DNA of 64,000 nt from Paraburkholderia sp041321145 (GCF_041321145.1 NZ_JBGGWA010000006.1:372001-436000), one strand, 5' to 3'; counted from the stretch's first letter, positions 9,354 to 18,378 are shown. Numbers and translations: made by a program. Notes: a model not told the origin generated them from the letters alone.

Positions 9354-11951
9354 TTAAGCCGCCGCCTTCGTCGATTCGAGAAAGTCCTGCGCAAAGCGTT
9401 GCAGCACGCCGCCGGCTTCGTAGATCGACACCTCTTCCGCGGTATCGAGCCGGCACGTCACCGGCACCTCCACACGCTCGCCGCTCCTACGATGAATCAC
9501 GAGCGTGAGGTCGGCGCGCGGCTTGCGTTCGCCGATCACGTCGAAGGTTTCGGTGCCGTCGATCGCGAGCGTGAGGCGGTTCACGCCTGGTTTGAATTCA
9601 AGCGGCAACACGCCCATGCCCACCAGATTGGTGCGGTGAATGCGCTCGAACCCTTCCGCAACAATCGCTTCCGCACCCGCGAGACGCACGCCCTTCGCGG
9701 CCCAATCACGCGACGAACCCTGACCGTAGTCGGCCCCGGCAATCACGATCAGCGGCTGCTTGCGCTCCATGTAGGTTTCAATCGCTTCCCACATACGTGT
9801 CACCTTGCCTTCGGGCTCGATACGCGCCAATGAACCGGCCTTCACGGTGCCGTTTTCCAGCACCATCTCGTTCTTCAGCGTCGGATTCGCGAAGGTCGCG
9901 CGTTGCGCGGTCAGATGATCGCCGCGGTGGGTCGCATAGGAATTGAAGTCCTCTTCCGGCAAGCCCATCTTGGCGAGATATTCACCAGAGGCACTGTTCG
10001 CCATGATCGCGTTGGACGGCGACAGGTGGTCGGTGGTGATGTTGTCACCCAACACAGCCAGCGGACGCATGCCCTTGAGCGTGCGCGCCCCGGCAAGCGC
10101 GCCTTCCCAATACGGCGGACGGCGGATGTACGTACTCATCGGACGCCAGTCGTAGAGCGGATCGGCCTTCTCGCCCGTGTCGACGGACACGGCGAACATC
10201 GGCTCATACACCTTGCGGAACTGCTCCGGCTTCACGCTCGAAGCGACGATCGCGTCGATCTCTTCATCGGTTGGCCAGATGTCCTTCAGCTTGACCGCAT
10301 TGCCGTTCGCGTCGACACCGAGTACATCCTTCTCGATATCGAAGCGAATCGTGCCCGCAATCGCGTAAGCCACCACCAACGGCGGCGAAGCCAGGAAGGC
10401 CTGCTTCGCATACGGATGGATACGGCCGTCGAAGTTGCGGTTGCCGGACAGCACGGCCGTGGCATACAGATCGCGATCGACGATTTCCTTCTGGATCACC
10501 GGGTCCAGCGCACCCGACATGCCGTTGCACGACGTGCACGCATAAGCGACCACGCCGAATCCCAACTGCTCCAGTTCCGGCAGGAGGCCCGCCTCTTCCA
10601 GATACAGCGTGACCGCCTTCGACCCCGGCGCGAGCGAAGTCTTCGCCCACGTCTTGCGGGTCAGTCCGCGCTGGTTCGCGTTACGCGCCAGCAAGCCGGC
10701 GGCGATCATGTTGCGCGGATTGTTGGTGTTCGTGCAGCTGGTGATCGCGGCGATGATCACCGCGCCGTCCGGCATCAGGCCGGGTTCGTTCTCCACCTTG
10801 CCGCTGATGCCGCGCGCGGCCAGTTCGGAAACCGGCAAACGGCGATGCGGGTTGGACGGACCCGCCAGCGTGCGCACGACAGTCGACAGATCGAATTTCA
10901 GCACGCGCTCGTACTCCGCGTGCTTCAGCGTATCGCCCCAGAGGCCCGTTTCCTTCGCGTAGGTCTCGACCAGCTTGACGAGTTCGTCGTCACGGCCGGT
11001 GAGCTTGAGGTACTTGATGGTCTGCTCGTCGATGTAGAACATCGCGGCCGTGGCGCCGAATTCGGGCGCCATGTTGGCGATGGTCGCGCGATCGCCGAGG
11101 GTCAGCTTGGCCGTGCCCGCTCCATAGAACTCGAGGTAAGCGCCGACCACTTTTTCCTTGCGCAGGAATTCGGTCAACGAAAGCACGACGTCGGTCGCCG
11201 TGATGCCCTCGCCCGGCTTGCCCGTGAGTTCCACGCCGACAATGTCCGGCAGCCGCATATAAGACGCACGGCCCAGCATCACGCTTTCGGCTTCGAGACC
11301 ACCCACGCCGACGGCGATCACGCCGAGTGCATCCACCATTGGCGTGTGCGAGTCAGTGCCGACCAGCGTATCAGGGAACGCCACGCCGTCTTTCACCTGC
11401 ACCACCGGGCTCATGCGCTCCAGGTTGATCTGGTGCAGGATGCCGTTGCCCGGCGGAATGACGTCGACGTTCTTGAACGCGCGCTTGGTCCAGTTGATGA
11501 AGTCGAAGCGGTCTTCATTGCGACGATCTTCGATCGCGCGGTTCTTCGCAAACGCATCCGGATCGAAACCGCCGCACTCGACCGCGAGCGAATGGTCCAC
11601 CACGAGCTGTGTCGGCACGACCGGGTTGACCATGGCCGGGTCGCCGCCTTGCGCCGCAATCGCATCGCGCAGGCCGGCGAGGTCGACCAACGCGGTTTGG
11701 CCGAGAATGTCATGACACACCACACGCGCCGGGAACCACGGAAAATCCAGCTCGCGTTTGCGTTCGATGATCTGCTTGAGCGACGCCGTCAGCGTCCCCG
11801 GATCGCAGCGGCGCACGAGGTTTTCCGCCAGCACGCGCGAGGTGTACGGCAGCTTGTCATAGGCGCCTGGCTGGATCGCGTCGACGGCAGCACGCGTGTC
11901 GAAGAAATCCAGCTGGGTGCCGGGAAGGCGTTTGCGGTTGGCAGTATTCAT
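9354..11951 (-). CDS. acnD: Fe/S-dependent 2-methylisocitrate dehydratase AcnD
   Basis: An 865-residue aconitase-family enzyme that dehydrates 2-methylcitrate in the methylcitrate cycle of propionyl-CoA oxidation. The three [4Fe-4S] ligands are visible as C406 (ITSCTNTN) and C472/C475 (ACTSCNG). The swivel domain follows, with the YGQGSSRDWA active-site loop. Length and the neighbouring prpF identify it as AcnD rather than AcnA. The ATG at 11951 has only a weak ribosome site. It sits 123 bases downstream of prpC. That gap contains two ACGTTCAAA direct repeats (12020-12039) and a small GGCCTTTGGC-type symmetry, with no clear terminator. Confidence 0.95.
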   Translation of the reverse strand: MNTANRKRLPGTQLDFFDTRAAVDAIQPGAYDKLPYTSRVLAENLVRRCDPGTLTASLKQIIERKRELDFPWFPARVVCHDILGQTALVDLAGLRDAIAAQGGDPAMVNPVVPTQLVVDHSLAVECGGFDPDAFAKNRAIEDRRNEDRFDFINWTKRAFKNVDVIPPGNGILHQINLERMSPVVQVKDGVAFPDTLVGTDSHTPMVDALGVIAVGVGGLEAESVMLGRASYMRLPDIVGVELTGKPGEGITATDVVLSLTEFLRKEKVVGAYLEFYGAGTAKLTLGDRATIANMAPEFGATAAMFYIDEQTIKYLKLTGRDDELVKLVETYAKETGLWGDTLKHAEYERVLKFDLSTVVRTLAGPSNPHRRLPVSELAARGISGKVENEPGLMPDGAVIIAAITSCTNTNNPRNMIAAGLLARNANQRGLTRKTWAKTSLAPGSKAVTLYLEEAGLLPELEQLGFGVVAYACTSCNGMSGALDPVIQKEIVDRDLYATAVLSGNRNFDGRIHPYAKQAFLASPPLVVAYAIAGTIRFDIEKDVLGVDANGNAVKLKDIWPTDEEIDAIVASSVKPEQFRKVYEPMFAVSVDTGEKADPLYDWRPMSTYIRRPPYWEGALAGARTLKGMRPLAVLGDNITTDHLSPSNAIMANSASGEYLAKMGLPEEDFNSYATHRGDHLTAQRATFANPTLKNEMVLENGTVKAGSLARIEPEGKVTRMWEAIETYMERKQPLIVIAGADYGQGSSRDWAAKGVRLAGAEAIVAEGFERIHRTNLVGMGVLPLEFKPGVNRLTLAIDGTETFDVIGERKPRADLTLVIHRRSGERVEVPVTCRLDTAEEVSIYEAGGVLQRFAQDFLESTKAAA

Positions 11952-12074
11952 GGCTTAGGGAACAACACAGTAATGATCCGGGACGCAGTGGAGCAGAAAC
12001 ACGTCAGCTTTGCTCCACCACGTTCAAAATACGTTCAAAGGCCTTTGGCGCTTTTCAAACTTCCTCGGACGCCC

Positions 12075-13244
12075 TTAGACACGCTTGGCGAGCGGCACGA
12101 ACGGCAGATCATCGGGGCCGGTGTAATTTGCGCTCGGACGAATGATCTTGTTGTCGATGCGTTGCTCGATGATGTGCGCGCTCCAGCCCGCCGTGCGGGC
12201 GATCACGAAGAGCGGCGTGAACATCGCCGTCGGCACGCCCATCATGTGATACGAGACCGCGCTGAACCAGTCGAGGTTCGGGAACATCTTCTTCGCTTCC
12301 CACATCACCGCTTCCAGACGCTCGGCGATGTTGAACAGCTTGGTATTGCCCGCTTCCTTCGAGAGCTTCTTCGCGACGTCCTTGATGACCTTGTTGCGCG
12401 GGTCGGAGATCGTGTACACCGGGTGGCCGAAACCGATCACCACTTCCCTGTTTTCGACGCGCTTACGGATATCGGCTTCGGCTTCATCCGGCGTCTGATA
12501 GCGCGACTGGATTTCGAACGCGACTTCGTTCGCGCCGCCGTGCTTCGGGCCGCGCAGTGCGCCGATGGCGCCGGTAATCGCCGAGTAAATGTCCGATCCC
12601 GTGCCCGCGATCACGCGGCCGGTGAAGGTCGATGCGTTGAATTCATGTTCGGCGTACAGGTTCAGCGACACATGCATCGCGTCGACCCATTCCTTCGACG
12701 GCTCTACACCGTGCAGCAGATGCAGGAAATGGCCGCCGATCGAATCGTCGTCGGTTTCGACTTCGATGCGCTTGCCGTTGTGCGAGTAGTGGTACCAGTA
12801 CAGCAGCATCGAACCGAGCGAGGCCATCAGCTTGTCGGCGACGTCGCGTGCGCCCGGCAGGTTGTGGTCGTCTTTCTCAGGCAATACCGTGCCGAGGACC
12901 GATACGCCGGTGCGCATCACGTCCATCGGGTGAGCGGCGGCCGGAATCCATTCGAGCGCGGCTTTCACGTTCGCGGGCAAACCGCGCAGCGCCTTGAGCT
13001 TGGTCTTGTAGGCGGTCAGTTCGGCCTGCGTCGGCAGTTTTTCATGCACGAGCAGATACGCGATTTCTTCGAATTCGCACGCACTGGCGATATCGAGAAT
13101 GTCGTAGCCGCGGTAGTGCAGGTCGTTGCCGGTCTTGCCGACCGTGCACAGCGCGGTGTTGCCGGCCGTCACGCCGGACAGGGCCACGGATTTCTTCGGT
13201 TTGAAGGCGCCTGCGTTCGGCGTGGTGTTATCGGCTTCACTCAT
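12075..13244 (-). CDS. prpC: 2-methylcitrate synthase PrpC
   Basis: A 389-residue citrate-synthase-fold enzyme that condenses propionyl-CoA with oxaloacetate. The catalytic and CoA-binding stretches of the family are present: AEHEFNASTF, GPKHGGANE and GFGHPVY. The short length and lack of the long N-terminal extension of GltA fit the 2-methylcitrate type. The ATG at 13244 follows GGAGA with a 7-base spacer; a longer frame to 13283 has no support. It is the first gene of the prp unit, divergent from prpR, with a sigma-54 promoter about 95-120 bases upstream. No prpB lies between prpR and prpC, its commonest place. Confidence 0.95.
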   Translation of the reverse strand: MSEADNTTPNAGAFKPKKSVALSGVTAGNTALCTVGKTGNDLHYRGYDILDIASACEFEEIAYLLVHEKLPTQAELTAYKTKLKALRGLPANVKAALEWIPAAAHPMDVMRTGVSVLGTVLPEKDDHNLPGARDVADKLMASLGSMLLYWYHYSHNGKRIEVETDDDSIGGHFLHLLHGVEPSKEWVDAMHVSLNLYAEHEFNASTFTGRVIAGTGSDIYSAITGAIGALRGPKHGGANEVAFEIQSRYQTPDEAEADIRKRVENREVVIGFGHPVYTISDPRNKVIKDVAKKLSKEAGNTKLFNIAERLEAVMWEAKKMFPNLDWFSAVSYHMMGVPTAMFTPLFVIARTAGWSAHIIEQRIDNKIIRPSANYTGPDDLPFVPLAKRV

Positions 13245-13348
13245 GATTTCGTCTCCAACTGTGGGGTTGCGTTCGTGCGGCAAGCAGCGCGCCGAGCTTG
13301 TCTTTCAGGGTTTCAATGCGGTGACCGGCGAAAATGGAGGCATATAAC

Positions 13349-13363
13349 GCAAAAAATGGGCCA
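13349..13363 (-). promoter_or_regulatory. Sigma-54 (-24/-12) promoter of prpC
   Basis: Reading leftwards, TGGCCC-N5-TTGC matches the sigma-54 consensus TGGCAC-N5-TTGC at the invariant GG and GC pairs with exact spacing. It predicts transcription starting near 13337, about 93 bases before the prpC ATG. PrpR, encoded divergently, is a sigma-54 activator, so the match is expected here. Confidence 0.8.
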
Positions 13364-13388
13364 TGCGGAACACGAGCCGCTAAGTGCC

Positions 13389-13406
13389 TGATTTAACAAA
13401 AAATCA
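13389..13406. repeat. Inverted repeat between the prpC promoter and the palindromes
   Basis: TGATTT and AAATCA arms around a 6-base centre. It lies between the sigma-54 promoter and the two upstream palindromes, so it may be a third activator half-site or an AT-rich bending segment. Weak on its own. Confidence 0.35.
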
Positions 13407-13430
13407 TCTCCCGGCTCTACTGCCTCATGA

Positions 13431-13444
13431 TTTCATAAGTGAAA
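13431..13444. promoter_or_regulatory. PrpR upstream activator site, proximal copy
   Basis: A TTTCA-TAAG-TGAAA palindrome with perfect 5-base arms, preceded by TGA. It is centred about 100 bases upstream of the predicted prpC start, a normal distance for a sigma-54 enhancer site. It also lies about 90 bases before prpR, so it could mediate autoregulation. Assignment to PrpR is inferred. Confidence 0.6.
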
Positions 13445-13450
13445 CCCTGA

Positions 13451-13464
13451 TTTCAAATTCGAAA
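13451..13464. promoter_or_regulatory. PrpR upstream activator site, distal copy
   Basis: A TTTC-AAATTC-GAAA palindrome, also preceded by TGA, centred exactly 20 bases (two helical turns) from the proximal copy. Paired in-phase palindromes are what a dimerising or hexamerising sigma-54 activator needs. Confidence 0.6.
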
Positions 13465-13525
13465 ATGACGGGCGCATAATAAGCGACCTTCTCGCCTTTT
13501 TCACCTTGTAACGAGCCGCCTTGCC

Positions 13526-15490
13526 GTGAGCACGCCCCCCTTCGACCCCACCCAGCGCCCTCGCATCTGGGCTGTCAGCATCAGCCGCTTGCGCGATCTG
13601 TTCTTCGACATTGCCGGCGAGTATGTCGAACGCGCGGATCTACGCATCGTATCGCACGGCTTCGAAGATGCCGTGCACGAGGTCGACGTGGTCGGGACCG
13701 GGCGTCCGGATGTGGTGATCGCAGGCGGCTCCAACGGCGCGTATCTGAAAACACGTGTCGGCGTTCCGGTGGTGCTGATCAACCCAACCGGCTTCGACGT
13801 CATGCATGCGCTCGCACGAGCACGGCGCGACGGCGCGAAGGTTGCCCTCGTCACGCACGGCGACACGCCCGACGAAGTGCGGCGCTTCACGGCCGCGTAC
13901 GGAATCGACGTGACGTTCGCTTCGTATCAGTCGGCCCAGGACGCGGAGAGCGTCGTTCTCGATCTGCGCGATCGGGGCATCGACGTCGTGGTCGGCCCCG
14001 GACTCGTGACCGACCTTGCCGCGAATGCCGGCATGGGCGCGGTGTTTCTCTATTCACGCGCATCGGTGCGCGCCGCGTTCGACACCGCGCTCGAAGTCGC
14101 GCAGGCAACCCGCCGCGAAACGATTCGCCGCCAACGGCTCGACAATCTGCTGCAGCATCTGCGCGACGGCGTCGTCGCGCTCGATGCGCAAGGGCGTGTC
14201 GAAGCAATGAACCAACGCCTCGCCAGCGTGCTCGGCATCGATGCGGCACACGCGGTGGGCCGCGCCCTGCTCGACCTTGCCCCCGATCTCGCGGGCAGCT
14301 TGCCGGACGCGGACGGCGACGCGTTCTGCACGGTGCGCGGCGTGAGCTACGTCGTGCATCGCGGGCCGCTGGCGAGCAGCGGCGCGGCGGCCGGCACCGT
14401 GCTGACGTTTCAGGAATCGCGTGCGGTCGAACGGCTCGACCGCACGTTGCGCTCGCGGCAGCGCGTGCAGCAGTTCACTGCGCGTTACCGGATTGGCGAT
14501 ATCGTCGGCGCATCCGAATCGATCGAACGGGTCCGCACACTCGTGCAGCGCTACGCCAAGTCGGATGCCACCGTGCTGATTCTCGGCGAAAGCGGCACCG
14601 GCAAGGAAATGGTTGCGCAGAGCATGCATCAGCTGAGCGCGCGGCGTGACTTCGCCTTCGTCGCCATGAACTGCGGCGCGTTTCCCGAGGCGTTGCTCGA
14701 GAGCGAATTGTTCGGCTATGAGGAAGGCGCGTTCACCGGTGCGCGCAAAGGCGGCAAGGCGGGGTTGATCGAAGTGGCGCACCGCGGCACGCTGTTTCTC
14801 GATGAAATCGCCGAAATGCCGTTGTCGCTGCAGAGCAGGCTTTTACGCGTGCTGCAGGAGCGTGAAGTCGTGCGGCTCGGCTCGACGGAGCCGACGCGGG
14901 TGGATATTCGCGTCGTCGCGGCGACGCATCGCGCGTTGACCGAGGGCATCGAGGCGGGCAGCTTCCGCGCGGATCTTTACTATCGGCTCAACATTCTGAG
15001 TATCGCCTTGCCGCCGCTGCGCGAGCGGCCGACCGATCTGCTGCCGCTCGCCGCGGAACTGCTGCTGCAGTCCGCGGCACGCGAGCCGAGGCTGGCGGCT
15101 CGTTTACCCGATGCGGACGCCGCTCGACGCGTTGTTACAGGTCTCAGTGAACCGCTACGGCATTATGCGTGGCCTGGCAACGTGCGCGAATTGCAGAATG
15201 TGATCGAACGGATCGCGGTTGAACTAGCAGACGCGGATTCTTCCGATGGCACCGCGCTAGAAACCGTGCTCACGCGCGACATACTGCGCACGGTCGCGCC
15301 TGAAATTTTCGAGCAGCCCCTGGCGCGTACGAAGAAAGCGGCGTTGACGTTGCGCGAACGCAGCCGTCACGTGGAAGCGGACGAAATCCGTGCCGCCCTG
15401 GCCGCGTGCGACGGCGATCGCGACGCGGTATGCCAGGCGCTCGGCATCAGCAAGACGACCTTATGGCGGAAACTGAACGCGGCGCAGTAG
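13526..15490 (+). CDS. prpR: Propionate catabolism sigma-54 activator PrpR
   Basis: A 654-residue sigma-54-dependent activator. A PrpR-type N-terminal sensor (residues about 10-190, including VVIAGGSNGAYLK) is followed by a PAS-like linker (about 205-300). The AAA+ domain has Walker A GESGTGKE (about 354-361) and the sigma-54-contacting GAFTGA loop (about 401-406). A Fis-type helix-turn-helix lies at the very end. In relatives the sensor binds 2-methylcitrate. It is divergent from prpC with a -24/-12 promoter and paired palindromes in between. The start codon at 13526 is GTG. Its 3' end overlaps the convergent AraC-type gene by 44 bases. Confidence 0.93.
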   Translation: MSTPPFDPTQRPRIWAVSISRLRDLFFDIAGEYVERADLRIVSHGFEDAVHEVDVVGTGRPDVVIAGGSNGAYLKTRVGVPVVLINPTGFDVMHALARARRDGAKVALVTHGDTPDEVRRFTAAYGIDVTFASYQSAQDAESVVLDLRDRGIDVVVGPGLVTDLAANAGMGAVFLYSRASVRAAFDTALEVAQATRRETIRRQRLDNLLQHLRDGVVALDAQGRVEAMNQRLASVLGIDAAHAVGRALLDLAPDLAGSLPDADGDAFCTVRGVSYVVHRGPLASSGAAAGTVLTFQESRAVERLDRTLRSRQRVQQFTARYRIGDIVGASESIERVRTLVQRYAKSDATVLILGESGTGKEMVAQSMHQLSARRDFAFVAMNCGAFPEALLESELFGYEEGAFTGARKGGKAGLIEVAHRGTLFLDEIAEMPLSLQSRLLRVLQEREVVRLGSTEPTRVDIRVVAATHRALTEGIEAGSFRADLYYRLNILSIALPPLRERPTDLLPLAAELLLQSAAREPRLAARLPDADAARRVVTGLSEPLRHYAWPGNVRELQNVIERIAVELADADSSDGTALETVLTRDILRTVAPEIFEQPLARTKKAALTLRERSRHVEADEIRAALAACDGDRDAVCQALGISKTTLWRKLNAAQ

Positions 15491-15845
15491 GCTTAACGAC
15501 GCCGCCATGCTTCGCCGCGTTCGCCCCGGCGCGCTCGATAAACATGCTGGGCGTCATCCCACAGCATCGCTTGAAATGCCGTCCGAAATGGCTCTGATCG
15601 AAAAAGCCGACCTCGGTCGCGACGACCGACCCAGGCACACCTTCGAGCAACAAGGTCTGCGCCCGCTGAATCCGCAGCCCGCAGAGGTAACGGTACGGCG
15701 ATGAACCGTACTGCTGACGAAACACCGTCGCGAAGCGCGACACGCTCAACGCGGAGAGCGCGGCGAGTTGCGCGAGCGTCACCGGTTCGTCGAAATGGGC
15801 TTCGATAAACGCCCGGGCGGCATTGAGGCTAAGGGTCTGTTTCAT
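15447..15845 (-). CDS. AraC-type DNA-binding-domain-only transcriptional regulator
   Basis: A 132-residue protein made almost wholly of an AraC/XylS double helix-turn-helix domain (residues about 5-105, including LAALSALSVSRFATVFRQQYG and VATEVGFFDQSHFGRHFK). There is no sensor domain, unlike the usual 280-320-residue family members. The start overlaps the stop of the FAD oxidoreductase by ATGA. It is therefore translated as the last gene of the 15.4-26 kb operon and most likely regulates it. It converges on prpR and overlaps its end by 44 bases. A tandem direct repeat upstream of the operon's HAD gene is a candidate target. Confidence 0.85.
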   Translation of the reverse strand: MKQTLSLNAARAFIEAHFDEPVTLAQLAALSALSVSRFATVFRQQYGSSPYRYLCGLRIQRAQTLLLEGVPGSVVATEVGFFDQSHFGRHFKRCCGMTPSMFIERAGANAAKHGGVVKPTAPRSVSAIRSSC

Positions 15846-17011
15846 GACGTCGCGATGGTCGAGCGGGGCGCAGCTTGCTTCGCGAACCGCGTGACGGAAA
15901 ACACGTCGAGCGGAATCTCCGTACTGCCCGTGTCGACGAGTTCGGCCAACGTTTCACCGACGCCCGGCCCGATCTGGAAACCCGAACCGCAGAAACCGAA
16001 CGCGTAATAAAGACCGTCGACCTTGCTGCTCGGACCGATCACCGGTTCGCCGTCGGGCAGATAGCTTTCCACGCCGCTCCATACGCGAATCACATGCAGC
16101 GGCGCCGTCGCGGGCACGAGCCGTCGCAACTGCGCGAGTTGACGCACCGTGTTGCGGGGCAGGACCGATGCGCGGCACGTCACGGCGTCCGCCGGCCCAC
16201 CGGGACCGCCGCCGAGAATGATATTGCCGCGCGGAATCTGGCGAAAATAGATGCTCTCTTCCTTGATCGATGTGAATACACCCATCGACGACTTGAACAC
16301 ATACGGCACCGGCTCGGTCACGGCCATCTGCGGCCCGCTTGTTGTCAGCGGAACAGGTTCATCGAACTGTTCGGTGAGGCGGCTCGCCCAGGCGCCCGCG
16401 CAGATCACGAGTCGCGCCGCCCAATACACGTCGCCACGTGCGCTCTCCACGCGAAACCGGGCGCCGTCTTTTTCGACGCGCACGATCTCGGTGTTCTCGA
16501 TCACCCGCGCACCGAGCCGCGCGGCAGCGCGCCCGAATGCAGGTGCGGCGAGGCGTGGGTTCGCGTGACCGTCGAGTGGTGAAATCGATGCCGCCAGCAC
16601 CTCGCGCCCGAGAAACGGAAAGCGTTGGAACATGGCCTCGCCATGCAGCACGTTGAGGTCGAGATCGTAGGTGCGGGCGTCGATCGCATACTGATCGAAA
16701 TTCTCTACGTCCTTCTGGTGGTAGCACACGCGCGTGTGACCCGACGCGAGAAACTCGATGTCTTCGCCGAGCAGTTCCGACGCGCGTTGCCAGGTGCGCA
16801 GCGCGCGGTTCGCCATCGCCAGTTGCGGCAGCGCGCGGCCCTGCCGACGAATGCCGCCGAAGTTCACACCGCTCGCCTGCTGCCCGGTGAGTCCACGCTC
16901 GAGCAGGATCACCGAACGGTTACGCTGACGCAGGAAGAAGGCGGTCGTCGTGCCCATGATGCCGCCGCCGATCACGATGACATCGGCTTCGTTCGCGGGT
17001 GTCGCGCTCAT
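15842..17011 (-). CDS. FAD-dependent DAO-family dehydrogenase, HcnC/opine-oxidase beta-like subunit
   Basis: A 389-residue D-amino-acid-oxidase-fold flavoprotein. The dinucleotide-binding glycine motif VIVIGGGIMG begins at residue 10, and there is a C-terminal FAD-binding stretch (YYAFGFCGSGFQIGPG). Together with the two preceding genes it makes a three-subunit set like hydrogen cyanide synthase HcnABC, opine oxidase and D-hydroxyproline dehydrogenase. In those enzymes the DAO subunit oxidises the C-N bond. The ATG at 17011 overlaps the previous stop (ATGA), which rules out the longer open frame up to 17152. The substrate is unknown; an N-substituted or D-amino acid is the family expectation. 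Confidence 0.85.
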   Translation of the reverse strand: MSATPANEADVIVIGGGIMGTTTAFFLRQRNRSVILLERGLTGQQASGVNFGGIRRQGRALPQLAMANRALRTWQRASELLGEDIEFLASGHTRVCYHQKDVENFDQYAIDARTYDLDLNVLHGEAMFQRFPFLGREVLAASISPLDGHANPRLAAPAFGRAAARLGARVIENTEIVRVEKDGARFRVESARGDVYWAARLVICAGAWASRLTEQFDEPVPLTTSGPQMAVTEPVPYVFKSSMGVFTSIKEESIYFRQIPRGNIILGGGPGGPADAVTCRASVLPRNTVRQLAQLRRLVPATAPLHVIRVWSGVESYLPDGEPVIGPSSKVDGLYYAFGFCGSGFQIGPGVGETLAELVDTGSTEIPLDVFSVTRFAKQAAPRSTIATS

Positions 17012-18378
17012 TCGCCCACCTCCTCGGCAAGCGCCACAGGCAACGGTTTGACAGGTGCCTGGCCGCGCAGCCGTCCCACCGAGGACAACGGCACCGAGGC
17101 CGCCGCCGCGATGATTTCCGCGCCGGCGTGGCCGCAATAGCGTCCCTGGCAACGTCCCATGCCGACGCGCGAAAACGCTTTCGCGCGATTGGCTTCCTGG
17201 GCGCCGATCGCATGCACGACACGGCGCAATTCACCGGCCGTTATCGCCTCGCAGCGGCAGACGATCGTTTCATCCGGGAGCGCAGCGGCGAATTTCGCGG
17301 GCCACGGGAAGGCTTCCCGCAAGCCTGCGGCGAAGCGCGTGAAGCGCGCGAGTTCGGCGCGCAAGCGCTCCACGCCTTCGACGTGGATGCCGTGATCGCG
17401 CAATACTGCCAGCGCCGCAAGGCGCCCCGAGCGTTCGGCTGCATCCGCACCGCGTACTCTTGCGCCATCGCCCGCCAGATAGACGCCCTTGATGCTGCTG
17501 CGGCCGTCGTCGTCGATTTGCGGAAGCCACTGCTGCGTGTTGTCGTCGAACAGGAAGCGGCACCCTGCAAGGTCCGCAAGCTGCGTTTCGGGACGCAGGT
17601 GATAACCGAGTGCGACCGCATCGCACGCAAGCGCTAACCGCTTGCCGCCGGGCAACGCAACCTCGACGCCGCTTACCCCGTCTTGTGGCGAACCTTTGAT
17701 TTCCAAAGGTTGCACACCGCGATGAACCGGCACGCGCGCGTGGGCGAGCACACGCGTCAATGCAACGCCCTTCTTCAGCGCGGCAGGAATCGCCAGCAAA
17801 CGGGGCAGCGCTGAAACGCGCTGCATGAACGTCGACGTATCGAGCACCGCCGCCACCTGCGCACCCGCCTTCACGTATTGCGCCGCCACGAGATACAGCA
17901 GCGGACCGCTGCCCATCATCACAATGCGCGAGCCAATCGCACAGCCCTGCGATTTCAGCGCGACCTGCGCACCGCCGAGGCTGTATGTGCCGGCCTGGTG
18001 CCAGCCCTTGACCGGCATCAGCCGGTCCGTCGCGCCACTGCACACAATCAGGGAATCGAACGTCAGCGTCTGATAGTGCGGTCCGCGCGCCAGATGCACG
18101 GTGTTCGGCGAGATATTCCAGACCAGCGTCTCCGGCAGATAATCGATACTGCCTTTGAGCGCATCGAAGCTCTGATGCAGCGACGCGGCGCGCTCAGCCT
18201 CCGTGCCGTACAGCGTCGCGTAGCTGCGCGAAAACCCCTCCGGTTGCCGTCGATAAATCTGGCCGCCGTCACGCCGCCCTTCGTCGATGACAGTCGGCCG
18301 CAGCCCGGCTTCGACCAGCGCCTGCGCGGCGCGCACGCCCGCTGGCCCGGTCCCGACGATCACTACACGCGGGGCCAT
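17008..18378 (-). CDS. FAD/[2Fe-2S] pyridine-nucleotide-disulfide-fold subunit, HcnB/opine-oxidase alpha-like
   Basis: A 456-residue flavoprotein subunit. FAD binds at the N-terminal VVIVGTGPAG. A second nucleotide-binding region lies near residues 150-180. A C-terminal BFD-like [2Fe-2S] domain supplies CRC (in ETIVCRCEAIT) and a later C-x4-C (GRCQGRYC). It pairs with the small ferredoxin-like subunit upstream (16-base overlap) and the DAO subunit downstream (4-base overlap). The ATG at 18378 gives the family-like MAPRVVIVG start; the open frame extends to 18492 without similarity. The probable role is to pass electrons from the DAO subunit towards the respiratory chain. Confidence 0.85.
   Translation of the reverse strand: MAPRVVIVGTGPAGVRAAQALVEAGLRPTVIDEGRRDGGQIYRRQPEGFSRSYATLYGTEAERAASLHQSFDALKGSIDYLPETLVWNISPNTVHLARGPHYQTLTFDSLIVCSGATDRLMPVKGWHQAGTYSLGGAQVALKSQGCAIGSRIVMMGSGPLLYLVAAQYVKAGAQVAAVLDTSTFMQRVSALPRLLAIPAALKKGVALTRVLAHARVPVHRGVQPLEIKGSPQDGVSGVEVALPGGKRLALACDAVALGYHLRPETQLADLAGCRFLFDDNTQQWLPQIDDDGRSSIKGVYLAGDGARVRGADAAERSGRLAALAVLRDHGIHVEGVERLRAELARFTRFAAGLREAFPWPAKFAAALPDETIVCRCEAITAGELRRVVHAIGAQEANRAKAFSRVGMGRCQGRYCGHAGAEIIAAAASVPLSSVGRLRGQAPVKPLPVALAEEVGE

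Noticed and set aside
12020..12039. Two ACGTTCAAA direct repeats between prpC and acnD
   Set aside because: Only nine bases each with no promoter or hairpin beside them; chance occurrence cannot be excluded.
9903..13391. A very long open frame (1162 codons) on the + strand opposite acnD and prpC
   Set aside because: It is the antisense shadow of two well-identified enzymes, is rich in Arg/His/Gln with no domain, and crosses the gap between them. High GC removes stop codons in this frame.
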